From positions 368,507 through 432,506 of the forward strand of contig JAJAPY010000001.1 in assembly GCA_020523885.1 (NCBI GenBank): a DNA stretch of 64,000 bases. The letters are read 5' to 3'. This DNA comes from Candidatus Liberimonas magnetica. GTDB taxonomy: Bacteria > Elusimicrobiota > Endomicrobiia > Endomicrobiales > JAFGIL01. Positions within the stretch are counted from its first letter, which is position 1; each line of letters starts with the position of its first letter. Under the pieces are notes generated by a model. It saw nothing but the letters and a program-made list of their open reading frames with translations. It did no database searches and had not been told where the DNA came from. Positions 34,801 to 42,283 of this stretch are shown one piece after another. The position numbers were made by a program, and so were the translations under genes.

Positions 34801-35094
34801 ATGGCTAAATTAAAAACCGGGCGGCACACATCTGCGATAAAAGCTTTCAGGCAGTCCCAGCGTAAACAAGAGCATAATAGAATGATCAGTACGAAAATTC
34901 ACACGCTGATTAAAAAAGTAGAAGATGCTGTATCAAAAAAAGATAAAGACACTGCCGGCAAGCTTTTAAAAGAAGTATTTTCACAATGGGACAAGGCTGC
35001 AAGAAAAAACGTAATCCATTCTAATACAGCTGCAAATCAAAAAGCTCGCATCTCAAAACTCGTAAGTTCAATAAGCGGAACCCCTACGGCATGA
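34801..35094 (+). CDS. rpsT: 30S ribosomal protein S20
   Basis: S20 binds 16S rRNA helices early in 30S assembly. The 97-residue protein is almost all basic helix: KTGRHTSAIKAFRQSQRKQE, then NRMISTKIHTLIKKVEDAV, and a C-terminal helix ending HSNTAANQKARISKLVS, the family signature. The start is ATG 34801 with GGAGG seven bases upstream; an in-frame TTG six codons earlier is rejected. It is transcribed on its own, convergent with holA. Confidence 0.95.
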   Translation: MAKLKTGRHTSAIKAFRQSQRKQEHNRMISTKIHTLIKKVEDAVSKKDKDTAGKLLKEVFSQWDKAARKNVIHSNTAANQKARISKLVSSISGTPTA

Positions 35095-35106
35095 GCTCTC
35101 TGAGAC

Positions 35107-35165
35107 CCTTTAAATAACGTGACACCCTGCCCTATCGGGACTTATATTGCGGCGGGGTTAACGGA
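35107..35165. repeat. Dispersed repeat, family 3 copy D (inverted)
   Basis: CCTTTAAATAACGTGACACC, then CTGCCCTATCGGGAC and GCGGCGGGG: the reverse complement of the CGTCACGCTATTTAAAGG core found at 5490-5632. Confidence 0.5.
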
Positions 35166-35183
35166 ATCAATTTCTTCTTTATA

Positions 35184-35226
35184 AGAAAGACGCGTAAATT
35201 AGTCCTTATTAATTTATGCGTCTTTC
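35184..35226. terminator. Bidirectional terminator between rpsT and holA
   Basis: AGAAAGACGCGTAAATTA pairs with TAATTTATGCGTCTTTCT (one G-T) over a seven-base loop. CATTTTTAG follows on the plus strand and T-rich sequence on the minus strand. Its position between convergent genes fits a shared terminator. Confidence 0.8.
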
Positions 35227-35232
35227 TCATTT

Positions 35233-36237
35233 TTAGTTCAGGATTGAAATGATCAGTTCTTCGAAAATCATGTTCTCTGGTTTGCTTGAGGATTTAAGAA
35301 GTTTGTCGGTATCCAATATTAAGGAAAGGTCATTTTTTAATTCTTCATGCGTGAATTTAGACAGTCCTGCGGTAAATTTACTGAAATAATAAGGATGAAT
35401 CCTAAGTTCATTCCGTACCTGCTCATAGCCAAAATGATTTTCTTCAAGCATGCTTTTTGCTAAAAGGAGTTTGCGAATAGTCCTGTAAATAGTGCCCAGG
35501 ACCTTTAAAGGAGCCTCGCCTTCATTGAGCAGGTTTTCTGTTATTTCAATGGATTCTTTCAGGTTCCTTGATTCTATGCTTGAGCCAAGATTATTTAAAT
35601 TAAACTGTTTTGTATGCCCGCTTAAAGTTTCAATATCTTCTAAACTGATCCTCTTTTCTTTCCCCGTAAATAAAGCCAATTTCTCTATTTCGTTCGCAAT
35701 GTCCGTTAAACTCGTTCCTGATTCCTGTATCAGGTAATGGACCGCATCAAGGTCAATTTCTTTGCCTGATTTTGCGATCCTGCTCTGTATCCAGGCAGGC
35801 AGGTCCCTTTCATACAAGGGCTTAAATTCGATTATCGAACCGAATTCTTCTGCAGTAGAAAAAAAATTACTTTTTTTATTCTCCGCCCGCAGTTTTTCCT
35901 GCCATAAGAAAACGATACAGGAAGAAGTTATGGGGGTTTTTAAATATTGTGAGAGTTTATTGAGTTCTGCGGTTTTTATTTTTTGGGCATCTTTGACAAG
36001 TATAAATCGTCGATCCGACAATAAAGGGATGGTCTGAGCTGCAAGCATGATGGTGTCAGCGGAACTTTGCTGGCCGTAGAAAATTTCGTAGTTCAGTTCA
36101 TTTATTTCCAAAGCTTTATTAAGGGATTTTAACGCTTCTGCTTGAAGGTATATTTCCTCTCCGGCAAATATATAGATAGGAGCAAATTTCTTTGACCGTA
36201 TTTGGTTGTAAAGTTCCTGCGGCTTTAAGTATGGCAT
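35233..36237 (-). CDS. holA: DNA polymerase III subunit delta
   Basis: The delta subunit opens the beta sliding clamp in the clamp loader. The 334-residue protein shows PIYIFAGEEIYLQAEAL at the N-terminus (the family's FLFYG-E pattern without a functional P-loop), a helical lid with LIQESGTSLTDIANEIEKLALF near 170-191, the collar segment GEAPLKVLGTIYRTIRKLL, and the clamp-contacting N-terminal region. Length is normal. It is the last gene of the leuS-lptE-holA run, as in many Gram-negative genomes. Confidence 0.92.
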   Translation of the reverse strand: MPYLKPQELYNQIRSKKFAPIYIFAGEEIYLQAEALKSLNKALEINELNYEIFYGQQSSADTIMLAAQTIPLLSDRRFILVKDAQKIKTAELNKLSQYLKTPITSSCIVFLWQEKLRAENKKSNFFSTAEEFGSIIEFKPLYERDLPAWIQSRIAKSGKEIDLDAVHYLIQESGTSLTDIANEIEKLALFTGKEKRISLEDIETLSGHTKQFNLNNLGSSIESRNLKESIEITENLLNEGEAPLKVLGTIYRTIRKLLLAKSMLEENHFGYEQVRNELRIHPYYFSKFTAGLSKFTHEELKNDLSLILDTDKLLKSSSKPENMIFEELIISILN

Positions 36238-36253
36238 AATTTAAGGGTAAGTC

Positions 36254-36391
36254 ATTTCAAATTGCAAAATGAAAAATGCAAAATTAAGGTGTCGCCTCTG
36301 GCGACTTATTTTAAATTAATCATGCCTTGGAGAGATATTAAAATTATTCATTTTGCATTTAAGTTAGGCCGTTTTTGGTGGCCCTAACTTG
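36254..36391. repeat. Heptamer-repeat element between holA and lptE
   Basis: The left arm words are TTCAAAT, TGCAAAA, TGAAAAA, TGCAAAA. Then come a TCGCCTCTGGCGA palindrome and TTAAATTAATC, a TTCATTTTGCATTT right arm, and a GTTAGGCC...GGCCCTAAC palindrome. The order and sequence closely match 9114-9265, so these are two copies of one composite element. Confidence 0.8.
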
Positions 36392-36392
36392 G

Positions 36393-36947
36393 CTATTTCG
36401 GTACCTTTTTCTCAGAAGCGCTCCTGACAGAACCGAACCCTTCATAGGTGCGTTTTACTATATCTACAGCAAAATTGTCCCAAAGGGTCTGCCTGACCTC
36501 TTCTTCAGTTTGTCCGCCCGGCTGGGTTGAGTCATAGAATATCTGAATACCTTCTAAATTCGGTTCATTCCACAGCGTGACATTGTTCTTTGTGTCAATA
36601 AAGTGGACATTGAGCAGGATCCAGAGCTTGTACTGGTTTGTGACCAGGTTAGCGTCATAAGTTAAAGGCTGTAAAATATATTTGTTAATTTCTCCTACGA
36701 TGATGCCGTCTGCTTCACTTTCGTTATTGGTAACAGCAAGCCGGCCGTCGCGGACAAATTCATTAATTACCTGAAGTGTTAATTTTTCCTCAAGCCCGTA
36801 TTGGGTAGTATTATTTACAAAAGGGCGTATCGCTATTTTCCTTACATATGACGGAAGTATCTGCGGAGCAGGCGTATAAGGCGCTGCACAGCCGATAATA
36901 AAAACGAAAGCCGTAAAATTCGCTAAACTGAAGAATAGTTTTTTCAT
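36393..36947 (-). CDS. lptE: LptE-like LPS-assembly lipoprotein
   Basis: A 184-residue lipoprotein with signal MKKLFFSLANFTAFVFIIGC and lipobox Cys20. The mature part has the LptB/LptE-type fold pattern: KIAIRPFVNNTTQYGLEEKL, VINEFVRDGRLAVTNNESEA, DGIIVGEINKY. LptE plugs the LptD barrel that inserts lipopolysaccharide. The start at 36947 is chosen because GGGAG sits eight bases upstream. It lies between leuS and holA, the classical leuS-lptE-holA order, which supports the call. It implies an LPS-bearing outer membrane. Confidence 0.88.
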   Translation of the reverse strand: MKKLFFSLANFTAFVFIIGCAAPYTPAPQILPSYVRKIAIRPFVNNTTQYGLEEKLTLQVINEFVRDGRLAVTNNESEADGIIVGEINKYILQPLTYDANLVTNQYKLWILLNVHFIDTKNNVTLWNEPNLEGIQIFYDSTQPGGQTEEEVRQTLWDNFAVDIVKRTYEGFGSVRSASEKKVPK

Positions 36948-36967
36948 AAGAATTCGCTCCCTTTCGA

Positions 36968-39433
36968 TCATTTAATGATCATATTTGCTATCTTATTTTG
37001 GACATATATGAATTTTACAATATTTTTACCATCAATATACAGTTTAAATTTATTGTCAGAGCAAATTGTTTTTTTTAACTCCTGTTCCTGAATATCCCTT
37101 GGAACAGACACAGTGCCTCTTAGCTTGCCGTTCAACTGCACCGGGATCTCTACGGTGTCGGTGGCCAGGTATTTTTCATTATATTCCGGCCAGGTTGAGC
37201 TTGCTATATTTTCCTTTTCCCCGATTTTCTCCCATAATTCTTCGCAGACATGGGGAGTAAAAGGCGTAAGAAGCTTAAGCACGGTCCTGGTGGCCAGGTC
37301 TACGGTCTCCTGGCTTGCTTTACTGCGATAAGAGTATATCTCGTTAACTAATTCCATGACCGCGGATATAGCCGTATTAAGTTGTTGTTCTTTTTCAATA
37401 TCATCGCTGACTTTTTTTATGACCCTGTGAACCTTGTTCATCAGTTTCTTATCTGCCAGGTCCTTTGGAACGGCCTGGGCAGTACCGTATCCTGTGTGTT
37501 CTTGGCTACATAAATTCCATACCCTGTTTATAAACCTCCAGCAGCCTTCGACTCCCTCAGGGGACCAATCGAGTTGTTTTTCCGGCGGAGCAGCAAAAAG
37601 TATGAACAACCTGATAGTATCCGCACCGTATTTAACCACTATTTCATCCGGAGAAACTACATTGCCTTTGGATTTTGACATTACACTCCCGCCTAAGGTA
37701 ACCATCCCCTGGGTCAGGAGCTTATTAAAGGGCTCATCGGATGATACGAGTTTTAGGTCCCTCATTAGCTTATGCCAGAAACGCGAATATATTAAGTGCA
37801 TACAGGCATGTTCTATCCCTCCAATATATTGGTCGACAGGAAGCCACTGGCCCGCAATTTTTGGGTCAAAGGGCTGTTTTTCGTTTTTAGGGTCGCAGTA
37901 GCGGGCAAAGTACCAGGATGAATCGACAAAGGTATCCATTGTGTCGGTCTCGCGCCTGGCATCCTTTCCGCATCTCGGGCATTTTACTTTTACAAAACTT
38001 TCTACTTCAGCCAGAGGCGATCGCCCTGCCCCTGTGATAATCACGTTTTCAGGAAGTATCACAGGCAGGTCTTTTCCTTCCACAGGGACTATGCCGCATT
38101 CTTTGCAGTGTATCATGGGTATAGGCGTACCCCAGTATCTCTGCCTGGACACAAGCCAGTCCTTTAATTTATAATTGACAGCCTTTTTGCCTATCTTGCT
38201 GTTTTCAAGCCAGGCGATTATTTTATTTGCCCCTTCTTGTGAAGGAAGCCCGTTAAACTCGCCTGAGTTTATCATCACTCCTTCACCTTCGTAGGCTTTT
38301 TCAAAAATAGCGTTATCCTCTGTGTGAATAACCTCTATTATGGGGATATTATATTTTTTTGCAAATTCCCAGTCTCTCTGGTCGTGAGCCGGGACGGCCA
38401 TGATAGCGCCTGTCCCGTAGCTGCTTAGCACATAATCAGCTATAAAAACAGGTATAGGCCGTTTGTTTACAGGATTAACTGCGGTTATGCCGGTTATTTT
38501 TACGCCTGTTTTTTCTTTTTCAATATTAGTCCTCTCGATAATCGTTTTTTTCTGGCTTTTTTCAATATACTCTGTAATTTCTTTTATATTTTTTATTTTT
38601 GAACTGAAATCCTGGATAATTTGATGTTCGGGAGACAAAACCATGAAAGTTGCCCCGAATAACGTATCAGGCCGTGTCGTAAATATTCTGATATTCGTTC
38701 GTTTTTCACGGTCGTCCGATACAAGGATAAAGTCAGCCTCAGCTCCGGCGGATTTTCCGATCCAATTTTTTTGCATTGTCAAAACTTGTGAAGGCCAGCC
38801 TTTTTCTAGCAATTCATGGCCGGATAAAAGTTCTTCGGCATAGTCTGTGATCTTTAAAAACCACTGCTCAAGCTTTTTAGTCTCCGTGTTTGAATCACAG
38901 CGCCAGCAAAGCCCCTGGTTTACCTGCTCGTTTGCAAGGACGGTTTTGCAGGAAGGGCACCAGTTCACCTGAGACTCTTTTCTGAAGGCGAGACCTTTTT
39001 CCCACAGCTTTATGAAAAACCATTGGTTCCATTTATAATATTCCGGGTCGCAGGTAGCTATCTCTCTTGACCAGTCATAAGAAATTCCCAGTTGTTTTAA
39101 CTGCACCCTCATCTGGCTTATATTTTGTTTTGTCCATTTCTTTGGGTGGACCTTGTTCTTTATAGCGGCGTTTTCTGCAGGTAGCCCGAATGAGTCCCAG
39201 CCGATTGGCTGGAGCACCTGGTAGTGTTTCATCCTGTAGAAACGGGCGAAGACGTCTCCGAGAACATAATTTCTTACATGGCCCATATGAAGGTTGCCTG
39301 ACGGGTAAGGGAACATGACAAGAAGATAATATTTAGGCAGGCTGCCGTTTCCGGCAGTAATTTCAAAACTTTTACTATTTTCCCATATTTTTTGCCATTT
39401 TTTTTCTATGTCCTGAAAGTTGTAGTTGCTCAT
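36968..39433 (-). CDS. leuS: Leucyl-tRNA synthetase
   Basis: Charges tRNA-Leu. The 821-residue protein has HMGH (49-52) within FPYPSGNLHMGHVRNY, a zinc-type CPSC...CWRC finger near 160-180, the CP1 editing domain (TTRPDTLFGATFMVLSPEH, then GTGAIMAVPAHDQRD), VMSKSKGNVVSPDE near 580-590 and a C-terminal anticodon-binding domain. The bacterial LeuRS architecture is complete. Its start overlaps the upstream HEAT gene by four bases, so translation is coupled. Confidence 0.97.
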   Translation of the reverse strand: MSNYNFQDIEKKWQKIWENSKSFEITAGNGSLPKYYLLVMFPYPSGNLHMGHVRNYVLGDVFARFYRMKHYQVLQPIGWDSFGLPAENAAIKNKVHPKKWTKQNISQMRVQLKQLGISYDWSREIATCDPEYYKWNQWFFIKLWEKGLAFRKESQVNWCPSCKTVLANEQVNQGLCWRCDSNTETKKLEQWFLKITDYAEELLSGHELLEKGWPSQVLTMQKNWIGKSAGAEADFILVSDDREKRTNIRIFTTRPDTLFGATFMVLSPEHQIIQDFSSKIKNIKEITEYIEKSQKKTIIERTNIEKEKTGVKITGITAVNPVNKRPIPVFIADYVLSSYGTGAIMAVPAHDQRDWEFAKKYNIPIIEVIHTEDNAIFEKAYEGEGVMINSGEFNGLPSQEGANKIIAWLENSKIGKKAVNYKLKDWLVSRQRYWGTPIPMIHCKECGIVPVEGKDLPVILPENVIITGAGRSPLAEVESFVKVKCPRCGKDARRETDTMDTFVDSSWYFARYCDPKNEKQPFDPKIAGQWLPVDQYIGGIEHACMHLIYSRFWHKLMRDLKLVSSDEPFNKLLTQGMVTLGGSVMSKSKGNVVSPDEIVVKYGADTIRLFILFAAPPEKQLDWSPEGVEGCWRFINRVWNLCSQEHTGYGTAQAVPKDLADKKLMNKVHRVIKKVSDDIEKEQQLNTAISAVMELVNEIYSYRSKASQETVDLATRTVLKLLTPFTPHVCEELWEKIGEKENIASSTWPEYNEKYLATDTVEIPVQLNGKLRGTVSVPRDIQEQELKKTICSDNKFKLYIDGKNIVKFIYVQNKIANMIIK

Positions 39434-40056
39434 TTTATTTTAAGCAGGGATTCGGTCACAAAATCCCTAACTTTCTCGTTCCTCATAGCTTCAAGCAGGT
39501 ATGGTATGGATTTTCTTCCTAAATGGCCGAGCGCCTGTGAAGCGTATTTCCTGACCAGTTCGTTATCGTCTTTAAGTGTTTTAGCCAGAGCCGGAATAGC
39601 TTTTGTATCTCCTATCACGCCTAAAGCTATGGCAGATTTCATTCTTGTATGAGAGCTCTTATCGCTTAAGGCGAGTATAAGTGCCGGCACAGCTATTTTA
39701 TCGTGCAGATGCCCCAAAACACCGGCTACAGTCACTTTAACTTCTTCAGAAGGGTCTTCCAAAGCCTGTATGAGTGCAGGGACAGCTTTTCTGTTGCCTA
39801 TCAAACCCAGGGCCTGAGCAGCCTTTTGCCTTATCAAGTGAAGCGGGTCTTTTAAAGCTTTTAAAAGCTCGGGCATTAAAGATTTTTCCCTTAGATGCCC
39901 TATGGAATCAACGGTTATTGCCCTGATAAGCGGGTCGGGGTTTTTCAAGCCTATTGCAAGAGCAGTTATCATATCTGTGTCTGGAGTAAGGTCTGATTCT
40001 TTTAAATCTGTCCGTCTTATCCCGAATAAATCATTGAAAAAATCACCTAAACTCAT
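39430..40056 (-). CDS. HEAT-repeat protein 1
   Basis: About 208 residues made of repeated helix pairs of roughly 31 residues, for example PLIRAITVDSIGHLREKSLM, HLIRQKAAQALGLIGNRKAV, EEVKVTVAGVLGHLHDKIAV and ELVRKYASQALGHLGRKSIP. This is the PBS-lyase/HEAT type, a binding scaffold. The start at 40056 has GAGGGAT just upstream; a longer start reads into a dispersed repeat. It is paralogous to the next gene upstream and overlaps leuS. The partner is unknown. Confidence 0.85.
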   Translation of the reverse strand: MSLGDFFNDLFGIRRTDLKESDLTPDTDMITALAIGLKNPDPLIRAITVDSIGHLREKSLMPELLKALKDPLHLIRQKAAQALGLIGNRKAVPALIQALEDPSEEVKVTVAGVLGHLHDKIAVPALILALSDKSSHTRMKSAIALGVIGDTKAIPALAKTLKDDNELVRKYASQALGHLGRKSIPYLLEAMRNEKVRDFVTESLLKIK

Positions 40057-40075
40057 TTTATCCCTCTTATTATCC

Positions 40076-40195
40076 CGCCGCATCCCGCCCCTGGCGGGAT
40101 CTGGGTATGAATGTTAATTATGGCGGGATGTCGCGTTATCAAAGAAGCCTTCGGTGCTTCGAAGACTGACTGCGTCTAAGGACTTCAACCGGATG
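40076..40195. repeat. Dispersed repeat, family 3 copy C, between the HEAT genes
   Basis: CCCGCCCCTGGCGGG palindrome, GAATGTTAATTATGGCGGGA, TGTCGCGTTATCAAAGAAGC, then the CTTCGGTGCTTCGAAG palindrome. The same order occurs at 3857 and 5490. It separates the two tandem HEAT genes. Confidence 0.6.
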
Positions 40196-40199
40196 GGCT

Positions 40200-40856
40200 T
40201 CATTTTATTTTAATAAGTGCCTGGGCTGCATGGGCCCTCACTCTTTCATTCTTAAGTGCCAGCAAAAGGGCAGGTATAGCGGCCCTGCCGATGTTACCGA
40301 GAGCCTCGCAAGCATACTTGGCTACAAGGTCATTCTGGTCCTGGAGTGAATTATACAGGGGTTTTATGGCTTTTGGATCTCCGATTATCCCAAGAGAAAC
40401 TGCAGACTTCATCCTTGCAAGCGGGCTTGTGTCAGTAAGCGACAGGATCAAAGCTGGGACAGCCAGGCGGTCTTTCAAATGTCCGAGAACACCTGCCACA
40501 GTTACCCTTACTTCTTCTGATTCATCGTTCAAAGCCTCTATCAATGGCTGTACGGCAACTTTGTCCCCGATATGGCCGAGGGCTATGGCTGCTTTTTCTC
40601 TTACGTACTTTGAATGGTCTTTCAGGGCTTTTATAAGGTCTTCAACAGCAGTTTTTTCTTTCAGCCGTCCGAGTACTTCAGCGGAAACCGAACGTATAAA
40701 AGGGTCCTGGTCGGACAAGGATTCTTTAAGAGATGGAGTAGATTTCATTTTCATCTCGGGATCAGGTTCGGGGATGTTTTCTTCAGGGATCGGTTTTGGG
40801 TTGATTTTTATGGTTGCGCCTTTTCTGAACATGAATTTTGGGATCTTAATTATCAT
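40200..40856 (-). CDS. HEAT-repeat protein 2
   Basis: A 218-residue protein with an N-terminal basic then Pro/Glu-rich linker (residues 1-45) followed by about five HEAT units, for example KYVREKAAIALGHIGDKVAV and EEVRVTVAGVLGHLKDRLAV. The repeat domain is clearly paralogous to HEAT-repeat protein 1 (EEV-VTVAGVLGHL-D--AVPALIL is shared), while the N-termini differ. Tandem duplication is the simplest explanation. The function is unknown; these scaffolds often accompany phycobilin lyases or signalling proteins, neither of which is seen here. Confidence 0.85.
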   Translation of the reverse strand: MIIKIPKFMFRKGATIKINPKPIPEENIPEPDPEMKMKSTPSLKESLSDQDPFIRSVSAEVLGRLKEKTAVEDLIKALKDHSKYVREKAAIALGHIGDKVAVQPLIEALNDESEEVRVTVAGVLGHLKDRLAVPALILSLTDTSPLARMKSAVSLGIIGDPKAIKPLYNSLQDQNDLVAKYACEALGNIGRAAIPALLLALKNERVRAHAAQALIKIK

Positions 40857-40908
40857 TCTTACCCCTTTTAATATTAGACCGTTATTGCAAATTCCGGGTT
40901 CAACTATC

Positions 40909-41265
40909 TTACTCTTCAGATTCTATGTCTGATGAAAGAAGATGAAGCTGCAGTGCGTTAAGTAAATGTTGTTTGTCTATACTGCTTATGAACCTTATAC
41001 CGCATGTATAATAGACTCCGTTTTGAACCATTCTTCTTATCATGCATTTTGTATTTATAAAGTTAAAATCATCTGCGATGGAGAAACTTACAAAAACGAC
41101 CTGTCCGTCTCTGACAGGGGTCCTTGTTTCTATCTTTAACCCCCCCAGGCTTATGTCCAATATTATTCCCCATCCGTCTTGAGGATTATTTCCTAAAAAG
41201 CGGAGCAGGATCGGTATAAAACAGGATATCCTTTCATGCCTGCGCCGCCACTGCATGGTTGCCAT
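40909..41265 (-). CDS. PilZ-domain protein
   Basis: A 118-residue stand-alone PilZ domain. The c-di-GMP motifs are RRRHER (residues 7-12) and DISLGG (37-42), with a beta-barrel and a C-terminal helix (DKQHLLNALQLHLL). It lacks the cysteine tail of the other PilZ protein at 15.4 kb. It is encoded after tlyA and before the HEAT genes on the same strand. The effector partner is unknown. Confidence 0.85.
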   Translation of the reverse strand: MATMQWRRRHERISCFIPILLRFLGNNPQDGWGIILDISLGGLKIETRTPVRDGQVVFVSFSIADDFNFINTKCMIRRMVQNGVYYTCGIRFISSIDKQHLLNALQLHLLSSDIESEE

Positions 41266-41327
41266 AGGAGTTTTAACCTCTGATTTATTTGCCGGCAGGA
41301 AAGCATCAGCTTTTGCCGCTGCGGTTT

Positions 41328-42056
41328 CTACAGTTTTTCTAATAAAAGAAAATGCTCTATATTACCTTTCGGGCCTTTTACTGCAGAATCTATCCCGCCA
41401 ACGATCATTAAGTTCAATCTGATAGCTAAAGCTTTTATTTTCTCGATGGCCTTTAACCTGATATTTTCGTCCCTTACCACACCTTTTATAACTTCCTTGG
41501 CGCTTGCTTCGAATTGAGGCTTGACCATTACCAATATCTTAGTCCCGGCAGAAACGATATTAATAAGAACCGGAATAATTTTATCCAAGGATATAAAAGA
41601 TACGTCTATTGTAACAAATTCAGGTGCCTCTTTCAAGTTTTTACCTGTAAAATAACGGAAATTAACGCCTTCAATGTTAGCCACTTTTGGATTTTTCCGT
41701 AAAGTGTGATCAAGCTGGTTATAGCCTACGTCAACCGCATATACTTTTTTTGCACCGTGCTGGAGCATGCAATCTGTAAACCCGCCTGTAGATGCTCCGA
41801 TATCCAGGCAAACCTTATCCGCAAGATCCAGTTTAAAGTGTTTCAAGGCATGTTCTAATTTTAACCCTCCGCGGGATACATAAGGGTTTTTTTTAAGAAT
41901 AGAAATATCGGATTCGATGCTGACAAAAGTTCCTGCTTTGCTTGCGGTTTTGCCATCAACGTTTACAAGCCCGGCCATGATCAAAGCCTGTGCCTTTTTA
42001 GTATCCGTTGCCAGGCTCCGTTCAACTAAAAGTCCATCCAAGCGTGTTTTATTCAC
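41328..42056 (-). CDS. TlyA-family rRNA 2'-O-methyltransferase
   Basis: About 242 residues: an N-terminal S4 RNA-binding domain (RLDGLLVERSLATDTKKAQA, then GLVNVDGK and YVSRGGLKLEHAL) and an FtsJ-like SAM methyltransferase (CLDIGASTGGFTDCMLQHGA, FVTIDVSFISL). The Mycobacterium homologue modifies 16S and 23S rRNA cytidines. The start is taken as GTG 42056 because AGGA lies eight bases upstream; a longer GTG start would read through the mobile-type repeat at 42072. It follows dxs, as in many bacteria. Confidence 0.93.
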   Translation of the reverse strand: MNKTRLDGLLVERSLATDTKKAQALIMAGLVNVDGKTASKAGTFVSIESDISILKKNPYVSRGGLKLEHALKHFKLDLADKVCLDIGASTGGFTDCMLQHGAKKVYAVDVGYNQLDHTLRKNPKVANIEGVNFRYFTGKNLKEAPEFVTIDVSFISLDKIIPVLINIVSAGTKILVMVKPQFEASAKEVIKGVVRDENIRLKAIEKIKALAIRLNLMIVGGIDSAVKGPKGNIEHFLLLEKL

Positions 42057-42071
42057 TATTTTTATCCTACT

Positions 42072-42180
42072 GGAATCTAGGGACACAATACTTAATTACC
42101 TAGAGGGACACGGAATCTAGGGACACAATACTTAATTACCTAAATCGTTTCTTTCTAAAAACAATTAAGTATTGTGTCCC
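42072..42180. repeat. MITE-like element with two direct and one inverted terminal sequence
   Basis: GGGACACAATACTTAATT occurs twice in direct orientation within a 40-bp period (at 42079 and 42119) and once inverted at 42163-42180. No ORF is present. I associate these termini with IS200/REP-associated elements in other bacteria, from memory only. Confidence 0.7.
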
Positions 42181-42252
42181 CGGAATTCTTGCGGAATTCC
42201 CTCCCCCGGAATTCCCCCCGGAATTCCCGCCGGAATTCCGAAAACAGAATTC
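42181..42252. repeat. Cluster of six GAATTC palindromes
   Basis: GAATTC starts at 42183, 42194, 42209, 42221, 42233 and 42247, mostly as GGAATTCC separated by C-rich spacers of 5-9 bases. It directly abuts the MITE-like element downstream of dxs. Confidence 0.85.
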
Positions 42253-42283
42253 GGCAACAGGCTCTAACTTAAGACCCCTAACT

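Noticed and set aside
42181..42252. The GAATTC cluster might be cloning-linker or adaptor contamination.
   Set aside because: Spacers are irregular and C-rich and the array runs directly from a biological inverted-repeat element, so a natural array is more likely; it is kept as a finding with a read-level check.
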